The notes beneath the pieces are model-generated. The model saw only the letters and a list, made by a program, of their open reading frames with translations, was not told where the DNA came from and ran no database searches. Below, in pieces: positions 1 through 9,025 of a stretch of 36,312 nucleotides of DNA. The stretch spans positions 1 to 36,312 of the forward strand of contig DATLAN010000261.1 of NCBI GenBank assembly GCA_035527455.1. The letters are read 5' to 3'. The first letter of the stretch is position 1; each line of letters starts with the position of its first letter. This DNA is from DATLAN01 sp035527455. GTDB lineage: Bacteria > Planctomycetota > Planctomycetia > Pirellulales > Thermoguttaceae. A program made the position numbers and the translations under genes.

Positions 1-1248
1 GAGAACGAGCAGGCGATCCGCCGCCTCCTCGAGAGGCAATTGGCGCCGCCGGAAGCCTCGTGGATTCTGACCGACTCGCAATGGCAGGTCCGCGCGGCGG
101 AGGAAACACGGCCCGACGAGACGGACAACGGCGCCTCGCAACACGATCGACTTCAATGGGGCCGGCTGTCGGAAACCGGCGACCACGGCCGGCCGGAGCG
201 GATGGGCACGCTGCTGATCGACGGGCGGCGGCATGCGGCCGTCGCGCTTCGCCTGCCCGCAGACGAAGGTTATCTGGTCGTACACCGGCCGCTCGAACGC
301 GTCGCAGTCGAGCCCGAGGCCGTGGTGGGGGCCCTGGCGACGACCCCCTTGATCGCCTGGGTCTGGTTCAGCCCGCTGCTGGTGATCGTGATCTACCTGA
401 TCGTCACGCGGGTCTACGACGAGTTGGAGAAGCAGCGCAAGCAGGCCGAAGGGGTCTCGCTGCGGCGGATCCAATCGCTGGCACGTACTCGCGACGCGGT
501 GATCTACGGTCTGGCCAGTGTGGCGGAGTCGCGCGACGAAGTGACGGGGCGGCACGTGGAGCGAGTCTCCTTCTACGCGTCGCAACTGGCGAAGACGGCC
601 AGCCGCCACCCGAAGTTCCGCGACGTCGTGAACTCGGAGTTCATTCAGCACATCGCGATCGCCGCGGTGTTGCACGACATCGGCAAGGTGGGCATCGAGG
701 ATTCGATCCTCTTCAAGCCCGGCCCGCTGGACGACTGGGAACGCAAGCGCATGCAGCAGCATTCGAGGATCGGCGGCAGGTACCTCGCCGAGATCGAGCA
801 GCGCCTGGGTTTCTCGAAGGTGATCCGCATGGCGCGGGAGATCGCGGTGCATCATCACGAGCGGTGGGACGGGACCGGGTATCCGGACGGTTTGTCGGGC
901 GACGCGATCCCGCTGGCCGCCCGAATCGCCGCCATCGCCGACGTGTACGAGGCGCTGACCAGCCTGCGGGACTACAAGCCGCCTTTCTCCCGGCGGCGGT
1001 GCGTGGAGATCATTCGCCAAGGGGCCCGAACGCAGTTCGACCCGGATCTGGTCGAGATCTTCCTGAAGCTCGAGGATATGTTTCGCCGGTTCGCCTACGC
1101 GTATGACGACGACGCCTTCTGCGGCGAAGACCCGGACGTTCGTCAGTCCCGGCAGAGCGAAGACCTGATCTGCATGGGATTGGTCTCGACGATGAAACAG
1201 CTCGACGAAGGGTGGACGGTTCCCACGACTTCGTTGTGCGTGCGATGA
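1..1248 (+). CDS. Membrane-anchored HD-GYP c-di-GMP phosphodiesterase (5' end outside window)
   Basis: The reading frame is open from the first base of the window, so the gene starts upstream; 415 residues are visible. The visible N-terminal part (residues 1-115) is probably the end of an extracytoplasmic sensor. A single hydrophobic segment follows at about residues 117-136, then a charged linker helix and a complete HD-GYP domain. The metal ligands and signature are intact: H in GRHVERV, the HDIGK motif, H in QQHSRIG, the HHHERWDGTGYP stretch, and D in ADVYEALTS. The family hydrolyses c-di-GMP, usually to GMP or pGpG, and lowers a signal that represses motility. Its position beside a flagellar cluster fits that role, but the link is inference. 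The next gene starts 63 bp downstream on the same strand and is a degenerate relative, so the two may be co-transcribed. Confidence 0.9.
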   Translation, partial: ENEQAIRRLLERQLAPPEASWILTDSQWQVRAAEETRPDETDNGASQHDRLQWGRLSETGDHGRPERMGTLLIDGRRHAAVALRLPADEGYLVVHRPLERVAVEPEAVVGALATTPLIAWVWFSPLLVIVIYLIVTRVYDELEKQRKQAEGVSLRRIQSLARTRDAVIYGLASVAESRDEVTGRHVERVSFYASQLAKTASRHPKFRDVVNSEFIQHIAIAAVLHDIGKVGIEDSILFKPGPLDDWERKRMQQHSRIGGRYLAEIEQRLGFSKVIRMAREIAVHHHERWDGTGYPDGLSGDAIPLAARIAAIADVYEALTSLRDYKPPFSRRRCVEIIRQGARTQFDPDLVEIFLKLEDMFRRFAYAYDDDAFCGEDPDVRQSRQSEDLICMGLVSTMKQLDEGWTVPTTSLCVR

Positions 1249-1311
1249 ACACGACACGCGGGGGAATCGAGGAAGCAGACTGGCCGTTCCATAGAAGAAA
1301 AGAGGTGTCCG

Positions 1312-2292
1312 ATGTCTCCGTTGTCCGCGAAAGACCGGCGGGTCCTGGAAATCGCGCTGATCCTCGTTTGCGTGGGTCTGGCGTGCCTGCTGCTGGTCAT
1401 GCAGGGATACAAGATGGTGATCTTCAATCTGTTCTTCCTGCCGGTGGTATTGGGGGCGTTCTTTCTGGGGCGCTATCGGGCCGGCGTGCTGGTGGTGTTT
1501 TGCGTGGTGTGTGCGTCGGGGGTGACGGCGTCGACCCTGACGGAGTTCTCCACGGCGACCTCCTCCACGGTGATCGCCCTGGCCGTGGCCCTGTGGGCGG
1601 CCGTGCTGGCCATGGTGGCGCTGCTGGTGGGCACCTTGAGCGACGACCGGTTGGAGAAAATGAAGGAGTTGCACGAAGCCTACGTGGGCGTGGTGGAAGT
1701 CCTCTCGCAATATCTCCAGAGCGCGCATCCGAGGCTGAAGGCCCGTTCGATCCGCGTGGCCGAGCTGAGCCAGAAGGTGGCGATGACGATGAAGTTCTCG
1801 CCGCGGCAAATCGACGATATCCGCGTGGCCGCGCTGCTCTACGACGTGGGAAACATCGAGGTCACCACGAAGGTCATCCGCCGCGCGGTCAGCTCGTTCG
1901 AGGAAGGGATCGACGTCGGCGGGAAACACACCTTCCAGGGATTGGACCTGATGCTCTCGCTCGGCTCCGTGCTCAGCGGAGCGATCCCCCTGCTGTTGAA
2001 CCAGGACGACGACGTCGCCGGATACGGACCGGCGGAAGCGGCCAGAACGCCGGCCGAGATCCCGCCGGGTGCCCAGATCATCCGCGCGGTTCGGGCGTAC
2101 GTGATGCTGACGGCGGACGACGCCGTCGGTCCGGAACTCACGCACGCGGAAATCTTCGGCAGGTTGCGAGCCGAACGACTCGAAGGCTCGGCCCCGCGCG
2201 TGTTGGAGGCCCTGGAAGCCGTCGTCGCTCCGGCGTCGGCGGTACCGAAGGACGAAGAATCGCCGGAGGAACTGCCCGTTCTTATGGCCTAG
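1312..2292 (+). CDS. Four-helix membrane protein with degenerate HD-GYP domain
   Basis: 326 residues. The start is supported by GAGGTG four bases upstream of the ATG. Hydrophobic segments at about residues 11-30, 36-53, 57-74 and 86-107 form a membrane sensor-like region, followed by a short helical linker. The C-terminal half follows the HD-GYP fold pattern, but the catalytic residues are gone. HDIGK is replaced by YDVGN (177-181), the HHERWDGTGYP region by QDDDVAGYGP (231-240), and the ADVYEALTS aspartate region by VRAYVMLTADD. It is therefore unlikely to bind the metals needed for c-di-GMP hydrolysis. It may instead bind c-di-GMP or partner with the intact HD-GYP protein encoded immediately upstream. 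The retained GYGP suggests recent descent from an active domain. Confidence 0.75.
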   Translation: MSPLSAKDRRVLEIALILVCVGLACLLLVMQGYKMVIFNLFFLPVVLGAFFLGRYRAGVLVVFCVVCASGVTASTLTEFSTATSSTVIALAVALWAAVLAMVALLVGTLSDDRLEKMKELHEAYVGVVEVLSQYLQSAHPRLKARSIRVAELSQKVAMTMKFSPRQIDDIRVAALLYDVGNIEVTTKVIRRAVSSFEEGIDVGGKHTFQGLDLMLSLGSVLSGAIPLLLNQDDDVAGYGPAEAARTPAEIPPGAQIIRAVRAYVMLTADDAVGPELTHAEIFGRLRAERLEGSAPRVLEALEAVVAPASAVPKDEESPEELPVLMA

Positions 2293-2324
2293 CCCGCATT
2301 TCTCACGAGCGTTTCCACTCGTTG

Positions 2325-2400
2325 CGAAGCAGAGCTTCGAGGAGATGCGTTCCCAAGCTGGAGCTTGGGAACGAGACGAAGCTGCATCTCGCGGAGCGAG
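2325..2400. repeat. Palindromic intergenic repeat (TTCCCAAGC/GCTTGGGAA family), copy 1
   Basis: Three hairpins stand in a row between the convergent ends of the degenerate HD-GYP gene and the response regulator gene. CGAAGC-AGA-GCTTCG lies at 2325-2339. GTTCCCAAGCT-GG-AGCTTGGGAAC lies at 2349-2372 with a perfect 11-bp stem. CTCGC-GGA-GCGAG lies at 2388-2400. The same central palindrome recurs inside the 3' end of flgA at 13536-13637. It may act as a bidirectional terminator here. Confidence 0.75.
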
Positions 2401-2415
2401 ACGGCTACTGTGCAA

Positions 2416-2811
2416 TCATTTCCCAGCCCCGCTCAGCTCGATCGCCCTCCGCACGGCATCGCAGAGTTCGTCCGGAAGGAACGGTTTCTCCAGGAAGTCG
2501 ACGGCGCCCTGCTTCATCGCGCGGACGGCCAGCCGCGTGTCGCCGTGGCCGGTGATCATGATGATCGGCAGCGCCCTGCCGGCGGCCGTCAACTCCTGCT
2601 GAAGCTCCAGGCCGTTCTTGCCGGGCATGCGCACGTCGAGCAGGATGCAGCCAGGTCCTTCGCCGCGGTACGACGCCAGGAACTCTTCCGCCGAACCGTA
2701 CGACTCGGTCCGAAGCCCCATCAACGCGATCAGTTGGGCGACCGCTTTGGTCACGGCCGGATCGTCGTCGACGAGGTAGACCGTCGGCTTGGCGTCGCGC
2801 TTACCGTTCAT
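2416..2811 (-). CDS. Receiver-only response regulator (FixJ-type receiver)
   Basis: 131 residues, essentially one receiver domain. Acidic pocket D15-D17, phospho-acceptor D59 in LLDVRMPG, switch T87 in MITGHGD and K109 in EKPF are all present. The receiver resembles the FixJ/TtrR group, but the usual LuxR-type helix-turn-helix is absent and the protein ends about 20 residues after K109. It therefore probably signals by protein contact rather than by binding DNA. The start at 2811 was chosen because the receiver begins there; a longer frame upstream is a shadow of the kinase. The gene overlaps the 3' end of the kinase gene by 11 bp, so the two are almost certainly translationally coupled cognate partners. 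Confidence 0.9.
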   Translation of the reverse strand: MNGKRDAKPTVYLVDDDPAVTKAVAQLIALMGLRTESYGSAEEFLASYRGEGPGCILLDVRMPGKNGLELQQELTAAGRALPIIMITGHGDTRLAVRAMKQGAVDFLEKPFLPDELCDAVRRAIELSGAGK

Positions 2812-5800
2812 CCGTCCCCTCCTTGTCCTCCCTGTCGAGGATCGGCAGCGTGAACGTGAAGGTGGCGCCCCGGTCGTCGTTCGGCGTGCCCCATATCCGT
2901 CCGCCGTGGGCTTCGACGATCGACCGGCAGATGGCCAGGCCCATTCCCATTCCTTCGGGCTTGGTGGTGAAGAAGGTCCCGAACAGCTCGTCGGTTCCAT
3001 TGGGGGAAATGCCGACGCCCGTGTCGCGGACGGAGATCCGGAGATGGCCGTCGCAGGCGTCCGCTGCGATGGTCAGCACATGCTCGTCGCCGTCGCCGTG
3101 CTCCATGGATTCCAAGGCGTTGCGCATCAGATTCAACAGCACTTGCTCGACCTGGATCTTGTCGGCGAAGGTCGTCGGCAGCGACTCGTCGAGGTCCAGG
3201 CGGATCGCGATTCCGGCGTGCCGCACGTCGTTTTTCATCAGGGAGAGGATTTCGTCGAGGACTTCGGGCAGATCGAGCGTGGTTCGTCTGGGCACGATTT
3301 TCTTGACGAAGCTTCTCATCCGCTGAATGAGTTGCCCTGCCCGCAGGGCCTGTGCGCCGATGTCGTTGCACATGGCGGCCAACTGCGCCTGGTCGAGTTC
3401 CTTGCCGGACCGGAGCGTCTGGGCAGCCACGTGGGCCAGCGTGGCGATGGCGGTCAGCGGCTGGTTGAGTTCATGGGCCAGTCCGCTGGCCATTTCGCCC
3501 ATGGTCACCAACCGACCCATGTGGGCCAAGTCGGCGCGGAGGTTCGCCTCGCGCTGCTCGGCCTGCTTGAGGTCGGTGATGTCGTGCCAGATGCTCATCA
3601 CGAAGTGCTTGCCGCGAATCATGATCGGCCTGGTCTGGACCACGACGTTGCGGACGTCCCCATTCTTGGTTCGGTGTTTGCTTTCGAAGGAATCCCCACC
3701 CTCTGCGAGAACCCTTTTCAGGTGTGCTCTGACCTGCTCGGCGGACTCATCGACTTCGAAGTCGGAGATCTTGAGCGTTTCGAATTCCTCGCGCGTGTAT
3801 CCGAGAGTCTGGCAGGTCTGCTCGTTGAACTCGACGATCGCTCCATCTTCCAGGTCGATCAGCACGACGGAACTGGCCGCCTGTTCGAACACGGCGCGGA
3901 ACCGTTCCTCCGAATCCCGCAATGCCTCTTCCGCACGCCTGCGTTCTTCCTCCTGACGATCTCTTTGCAGCCTTGCGTTGAGGATCGGCGCGATTTTCTG
4001 GGCAATCGTCTCCAGAAGACGCACGTCTTCCTCGTCATAGTCGTCGGCCTTGTTGGCAACTTCCAGGGTTCCGATGGGCTGATCTCGATAGGCAATGGGC
4101 ACGCACAAAACCCGACGCATGGGGATGTGCCCCTCGGGCACGTCGAACGGCTCGTTCGAATAGAGGGTCCTGTTTTCCCGCAGCGCCCGGCCCCAGATGC
4201 CGCCCCACGTTTCGCGGGGAAACACGTAATCCTTGTTCGGGACCCGGCACTGGTCCCACACGCTTCGGTTCATGCTGGGAGCGACCAGGGCCCCTTGCTC
4301 GTCAATATAACCGAACACCCCGTACTCGCTTCGCAGGACCTCCAGCACGACTTCCAGCACTTCCGCGTAGATCGCGTCGTCGGAAGTCGTCAAGAAGACC
4401 TCGGCGATCCGATTCCTGATGTGCAGCTCCTGCGCCGATCTGCAGAGTGCCTCTTCGGTCCGTTTGCGATCCGTAACCTCGTGGGCAATGACGCAGAACA
4501 GTTTCTCCTCGCTGTGATCCACTGGAAAGGCGGAAGCCTCGAAAGTCCTGCACGTGCCGACCACGGATTGATACCGGAACTCGAGATCCTTGACCTCCTG
4601 TCCGTTGGACACCAGCCCCCTCCAGGCCTCTTGCATGCCCGGCAGGTCGTCCGGATGGATCATTTGCAGGGGATTCTTCCGGTTCTGCTGTTCCCGGCCG
4701 AATACTTCTTGCCAAGCCGGGTTGACCCAAACCCTCTGGGCGTCGGCGGTCACCATGCCCACCAGGTCGTGGGAATTCTCGAATACCAGCCGGAAATGCT
4801 CTTCGCTTTCCCGCAGTGCCTCCTCGGCCCGTTTGCGTGCGGTGACGTCGGTCACCACGGCGACGAAACCGATCACGTTGTCTTGCTCGTCGCGTTTGTA
4901 GTCCCAGTCGACCTGGACGTCGAGGAGGCGCCCGTCTTTGGCCCGGTTCACGCCCCGCCAGGTTGTCGGCGGCGGTTGCTGGGAGACGAGCTGCTTGAAG
5001 TATTCCTCCAATTCCCGCTTGTCCGCATCATGACCCAAGCATTCCCAGACGGGCGTACCTACAAGCTCACCCGGGGCATAGCCGTGCATTTCGTGATACG
5101 CCCGATTGGCGAAGGTGATGATGCCGGCAGCGTCGAGTTCCTCAATCCCATGGGGGACGGTTTCCACGAGCCTACGATACCGGGCTTCGCTCGCTTTCAG
5201 GGTGCCCACGGCCCGGCGATTCCGCAACGCCACCGCCGCCAATTCGCCGAACGCCGTGGCGATCCGGGCGTCGTCGTCGGTGAAGTCGCCGGGCTTGTTC
5301 GCCAGTCCGAAAATGCCGACCGCCTTGCCTTCGATCACCAAGGGCGCAAACAGTACGTTGTCCAGGCGGACGTGGCCGGCCGGCATCAGTTCCACCCAGC
5401 GACTGCCGGCAAAGTCGTTCTCGTAAACGGCCTTGCCCGTGCAATACGCCTCGGCCCGCAAACCGCGAACGGGCATGGGCAGATCGGGGTCGACCGTACA
5501 GGGGCGTCGACCGGCGTCGAGGAACAGGACCTCGTTTTGCGTTCCGTCCTTCGACAGCAGGGCGACGTAGCCGGAGGTCGCGCCGGTGAGTTCCTTGGCG
5601 CAATCGAAGAGCACCCGGGCGGCGTCCTCGAATTTCCGGCAGTCGAAGACCGTCCGCGCGGCCCGAGCCAGCGCGGAGTTCTCTGCGTCCCGTCGCAGAG
5701 AGTCTCCCAGCGTTTCGGTGAACGACGCTTCCGCCTGTTTCCGCCGGCTGAGTTCCTCGCGCAGTTGATCGTTGGCGCGCTGAAGCTCGGCGTTGGCAGC

Positions 5801-5878
5801 CTGCAGCTTCGCGGTGCGCTGTTGAACGAGTCGTTCGAGGTGCTCTCGGGTACTCGGCGGCGACTCCTTCCCGGCCAT
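2801..5878 (-). CDS. Soluble multi-domain sensor histidine kinase (GAF-PAS-PAS-GAF-PAS-HisKA-HATPase)
   Basis: 1025 residues with no membrane segment, so it is probably cytoplasmic. In order: a coiled coil (about 10-70), GAF (75-225), PAS (230-350), PAS (355-475), GAF (485-640), PAS (655-775), a dimerisation/phosphotransfer helix pair with H802 in AHELNQPL, and a GHKL ATPase domain. The ATPase has its N box around N916/N920, DTGVGI (952-957) and GMGMGL (976-981). The HELNQPL context is typical of FixL/NtrB-like kinases. No haem-binding residue could be assigned with certainty in the PAS domains, so the signal is unknown. The 3' end overlaps the receiver gene, which is likely its phosphorylation target. 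The gene is transcribed in the same direction as the flagellar run but is separated from flgL by about 150 bp that includes a hairpin. Confidence 0.92.
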   Translation of the reverse strand: MAGKESPPSTREHLERLVQQRTAKLQAANAELQRANDQLREELSRRKQAEASFTETLGDSLRRDAENSALARAARTVFDCRKFEDAARVLFDCAKELTGATSGYVALLSKDGTQNEVLFLDAGRRPCTVDPDLPMPVRGLRAEAYCTGKAVYENDFAGSRWVELMPAGHVRLDNVLFAPLVIEGKAVGIFGLANKPGDFTDDDARIATAFGELAAVALRNRRAVGTLKASEARYRRLVETVPHGIEELDAAGIITFANRAYHEMHGYAPGELVGTPVWECLGHDADKRELEEYFKQLVSQQPPPTTWRGVNRAKDGRLLDVQVDWDYKRDEQDNVIGFVAVVTDVTARKRAEEALRESEEHFRLVFENSHDLVGMVTADAQRVWVNPAWQEVFGREQQNRKNPLQMIHPDDLPGMQEAWRGLVSNGQEVKDLEFRYQSVVGTCRTFEASAFPVDHSEEKLFCVIAHEVTDRKRTEEALCRSAQELHIRNRIAEVFLTTSDDAIYAEVLEVVLEVLRSEYGVFGYIDEQGALVAPSMNRSVWDQCRVPNKDYVFPRETWGGIWGRALRENRTLYSNEPFDVPEGHIPMRRVLCVPIAYRDQPIGTLEVANKADDYDEEDVRLLETIAQKIAPILNARLQRDRQEEERRRAEEALRDSEERFRAVFEQAASSVVLIDLEDGAIVEFNEQTCQTLGYTREEFETLKISDFEVDESAEQVRAHLKRVLAEGGDSFESKHRTKNGDVRNVVVQTRPIMIRGKHFVMSIWHDITDLKQAEQREANLRADLAHMGRLVTMGEMASGLAHELNQPLTAIATLAHVAAQTLRSGKELDQAQLAAMCNDIGAQALRAGQLIQRMRSFVKKIVPRRTTLDLPEVLDEILSLMKNDVRHAGIAIRLDLDESLPTTFADKIQVEQVLLNLMRNALESMEHGDGDEHVLTIAADACDGHLRISVRDTGVGISPNGTDELFGTFFTTKPEGMGMGLAICRSIVEAHGGRIWGTPNDDRGATFTFTLPILDREDKEGTDER

Positions 5879-5993
5879 AATCTTACCCCCGGTAATATCG
5901 TGGACTTGCCCCAGTGTACCGGGTTTTCAGAGAACCACAAGCCCCGGGGCCTCGGTTCGACAGCGCAGGATTGCAGAGAGTCCGCGTTTAGCG

Positions 5994-6009
5994 GGCGGGC
6001 TTGCCCGCC
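5994..6009. repeat. GC-rich hairpin downstream of flgL
   Basis: GGCGGGC-TT-GCCCGCC lies 22 bp past the flgL stop codon and before the kinase start. There is no clear T-run on the flgL side. It may stabilise the transcript end or be a short palindromic repeat rather than a classic terminator. Confidence 0.4.
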
Positions 6010-6031
6010 GTTTGGGTAGATCGGACCCGGC

Positions 6032-9022
6032 TCAGAGGTAATTCAGCAGCGTGATGGAGAGGAGTTGGGCGGCCGTGCGCAGGGAGGCCTCGAAGGAGAT
6101 CTGCCGGGCGGTGAAGTCCGAGATGGCCTGAATCATGTCGACGTCGAAATCGCGGGAGAGGGATTCTTTCAGATCGATCTCCTCGTTGTCCAGGCGGACT
6201 TGCGTGATGTCCAGGCCTTGCTGCCGGACGCCGAGTTCGGCCCGGGCGAAGTTCATCTTGTCGGTCCGGTCGTCCAACAGGGCGATCGACCGTTCGATCT
6301 CCCCCAAGTCGTTGTTCATCAGGGCCGTTTTCAATCGCAACAAGGCGGTGAAGATGCCCTCGGTTTCCTGCCGGTTGACGTCGGCCCCTTTGAGGAAGCG
6401 CGATCCGCCGGCCATGGGCGTGGAGGTCTGCACGTCGACGGTGCCGGTGCCCAGGTTGGGGCTCCCGTCGGTCGGATCGAGCGCGGCGGAGAAGTTGGCG
6501 CCGGCGGGTCCGGCGTCGGCGGCCAGACCGTCCACGATCTCTTGGGCCGTCGTGCCGTCCGAATCATAGGTGATAATCAACGGGTTGCCCGGGCCGGCAT
6601 AGGCGAACGTCGGCGGGCCGAAAGCAGCCACCCCGTTGAATTGGATTTCGGTTCCGACCTGGGCCGGCAAAGCCGATTTGGCACGGAAAACCAGATCGTT
6701 ATCCGTTCCGGAGAAGACCACGGTGGCGGATGCTTCGGTACCACCTTCGTCGCCGAGCAAGGGCGGGGCGAATGGGTCGGTGTCTTCGACGTTCCCGCTG
6801 CCGTCGCTGTCCGTGTCGGCGGGGTCGAGTTCGGCCGAAAACTCGGCACCGGCCGGGCTGGCTTCCAGCCAGGCGATAATGTCGGCGGCCGTCGTTGCAG
6901 CCGCCGGGGGCGCGGTGGTGATGCCAAACGTCAGGGTCTTCGCAGTCGGATCGTAAGTGACGTTTCCCGTACCGGTATCCTCGAAAACGACCCGGACACC
7001 CGCCACTTCCGCGCCGGGATTGTCCGCGGTGAAGATCAAGTTGCTCTTCGTCGTGGTCGAGGTGACCAGCAAGGGGGCGGCCGCACTGTACGACTCCTGT
7101 CCCTCGGGAACCAGCCCCAAGTCGATGGCGGCCCGCCCGAGCTGCACCCGACTGACCGTCAGCGTGTCGGTTCCCGTGCTCTGGTCGACCAGTTCGATGC
7201 CGTTGCCGTAGGTGGCCAGCCGCGCCACCAGCTCGCCCGGCGCCTGGGCGTTGATCAGGTCGATGACTTCGCCGACGGTTTCCAGACCGGAGACGTCGAT
7301 CTCGATGGGCACCGGCGGCGGACCGGCCGGCGTGCCGGCGATGGTGATGGTGAAATCGGTGCCGTCGCGGGTGGCCACGCCGCGGCCGAAGTTGAGGTCT
7401 TCCAGCCGCGTGGTCTCGGTGAAGGTCCGCAGGCCAAGTTGGGTCGCCGTCTGGCCGCCGTTTTCGCCGATCATGAAATCGACCCCGCTGATCCGCGAGC
7501 GGATGTCGATTCCCGTGGCGCTGCCGTTGATTCGGGCCGTCAATCCGGCGTCGGACATGTTCAGCACGTTGAGCAGGTCCTCGATCGTTTCGGCCCCGGT
7601 GAAGGTGATCACGTGCGTTTCGCCGCCGTTGACGATTTGGATTCCCGCATCGGCGTCGAAAGCCGTGCCGCTTCCGCCGGCGGTTTGGCCTTCGATCTGA
7701 CCGACGGGCGTGGCGGCGATCACGCCCCGGCCGCCGTTGGGGCTGTCCAGCGGATCGAGCCGCGCCGTGATCGGCACGTTGCCCGCGAGAAAGGCGGTCT
7801 CGACGGCGGAGACCACGTGCCGGGCTTCGGTCTGGTGCGATTTGATTTTCACGGTCAGCGTGTTGGTGGCCGGGTCGTAGGAGGCCGTTTCATCGCCCGG
7901 CAGCGCGACGGAGCCGTCGTCTTCGAAGAGGATCTCGATGCCGTCGTACGCTGCGCCGACGGTGGGGGCCTCGAAGATCAAGTCGTTGTCGCTTCCGTAC
8001 GATCGGACCGGGGCGTAGGAGCGCGTGCCCAGCACGTCGCCGATCCGCGTGGTCAGCCGGAGGATCGGATCGAGGTCTTCGCCGACCACGGTGGTGCCGA
8101 CGCCGATTCGGGTGAGGATGCCCAGTTCGTCGGCCGTGGTTCCGCCGCCGACCTCGCGGATCGCCAGCGTGTCGCCCGGGTCGCCATGGAGCGTGACGAC
8201 CAGCCCGGTGGGGGCGATTTCCACGTCGAGCGTCTTTCCCGCCGGCGGATTGGCCCGGATCATTGCGGCCACGTCGCCGATCGTCTCGGCGGAGGTGATG
8301 TCGATCGTGCTTCGGTTTCCGGCGACGGAAATTTCAATGCTTCCCCGCGTGATCCCCGCGCCGCTGCGGAGATCGGCCAGTCGGGTGTTGTAGGTGAGGA
8401 TCGGGTCGAGGTCCTTCGCGCCGAGCACTTTTTCCGAGATCGCCCCGAAGACTTCGCCGCCGTGCAGGTTGGTTTCGAACAGCAGGTCGATGTCGGAGTA
8501 GCTGGAGACCTTCCCTTCGTTGCCGAAGTACTGGACGTAACCACCTTTGTCGGTTTCGCCGAAGGGCATGACCGTGGTGGAGGTGCCGGCAAAGAGGTAC
8601 CGGCCGCGGAACTTCTGGTTGGCGATGTCCTGCAGTTGTCGGATCATCTGCTGAACTTGTTGGGAGGCGGCCGTGCGTTGGGCGTCGGTGGCGATCTCAC
8701 CCACCACCCCCATGGCCACGGCGCGGATCTCCGCCAGGCTGCCGGAAACCGAAGACAACGCCGAGTCGGTCGCCAGCAGGTAGGACTGGTTGGTGCTGAG
8801 GTTGGATCGGACCTGCCCTTTGCGTTCCAACAGCCGCTGCAGATCGATGATCCGCATCGCCGCGTTGGAGTCTTCGCTGGGCACCTGGATCCGCCGGCCC
8901 GTGCTCAACTGCATTTGCACGCGGAAGGCGTCCAACTGATCCATCTGGATCTGGTTCGTCAGCCGCTGGCGCATGAACAGGTCGCTGACGCGCGTGGTCG
9001 GGATGCCGACGATATTGGCCAT
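6032..9022 (-). CDS. flgL: Flagellar hook-filament junction protein FlgL (HAP3), greatly enlarged
   Basis: 996 residues against roughly 300-420 for typical FlgL. The first 150 or so residues are the flagellin-like coiled-coil D0/D1 region, ending in a FRGRYLFAGT motif seen in FlgL proteins. Residues about 870-996 are the C-terminal coiled coil, ending in LLSITLLNYL. Between them lies an insert of about 650 residues made of two alternating module types. Three are flagellin-IN-like copies (213-303, 446-533, 538-640). Three are copies of a second module (343-437, 659-745, 771-865) with the pattern DNDLxF, YDPxxNTL and FSAxLDPxD. FlgL joins hook to filament with FlgK and is exported by the flagellar type III apparatus. 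It is the last gene of the flgF run, only 3 bp after flgK. Identity is firm; the role of the insert, probably a surface-exposed decoration, is inference. Confidence 0.92.
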   Translation of the reverse strand: MANIVGIPTTRVSDLFMRQRLTNQIQMDQLDAFRVQMQLSTGRRIQVPSEDSNAAMRIIDLQRLLERKGQVRSNLSTNQSYLLATDSALSSVSGSLAEIRAVAMGVVGEIATDAQRTAASQQVQQMIRQLQDIANQKFRGRYLFAGTSTTVMPFGETDKGGYVQYFGNEGKVSSYSDIDLLFETNLHGGEVFGAISEKVLGAKDLDPILTYNTRLADLRSGAGITRGSIEISVAGNRSTIDITSAETIGDVAAMIRANPPAGKTLDVEIAPTGLVVTLHGDPGDTLAIREVGGGTTADELGILTRIGVGTTVVGEDLDPILRLTTRIGDVLGTRSYAPVRSYGSDNDLIFEAPTVGAAYDGIEILFEDDGSVALPGDETASYDPATNTLTVKIKSHQTEARHVVSAVETAFLAGNVPITARLDPLDSPNGGRGVIAATPVGQIEGQTAGGSGTAFDADAGIQIVNGGETHVITFTGAETIEDLLNVLNMSDAGLTARINGSATGIDIRSRISGVDFMIGENGGQTATQLGLRTFTETTRLEDLNFGRGVATRDGTDFTITIAGTPAGPPPVPIEIDVSGLETVGEVIDLINAQAPGELVARLATYGNGIELVDQSTGTDTLTVSRVQLGRAAIDLGLVPEGQESYSAAAPLLVTSTTTKSNLIFTADNPGAEVAGVRVVFEDTGTGNVTYDPTAKTLTFGITTAPPAAATTAADIIAWLEASPAGAEFSAELDPADTDSDGSGNVEDTDPFAPPLLGDEGGTEASATVVFSGTDNDLVFRAKSALPAQVGTEIQFNGVAAFGPPTFAYAGPGNPLIITYDSDGTTAQEIVDGLAADAGPAGANFSAALDPTDGSPNLGTGTVDVQTSTPMAGGSRFLKGADVNRQETEGIFTALLRLKTALMNNDLGEIERSIALLDDRTDKMNFARAELGVRQQGLDITQVRLDNEEIDLKESLSRDFDVDMIQAISDFTARQISFEASLRTAAQLLSITLLNYL
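6428..8386 (-). other. Modular insert in FlgL: three IN-type and three B-type modules
   Basis: IN-type copies map to 8114-8386, 7424-7687 and 7103-7411; B-type copies map to 7712-7996, 6788-7048 and 6428-6712. Shared marks of the IN type are a TAxELG or TAxQLG ending and an ETIxD or ETVGE helix start. Shared marks of the B type are an (N)DL(I/V)F strand, YDPxxNTL and a closing xLDPxD. The boundaries are approximate, read by eye. Confidence 0.65.
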
Positions 9023-9025
9023 CTT

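Noticed and set aside
2789..6019. Long plus-strand open frame of over 1000 codons opposite the histidine kinase
   Set aside because: It is the antisense shadow of a clearly coding kinase gene. Long antisense frames are common in GC-rich DNA, and it has no domain signature.
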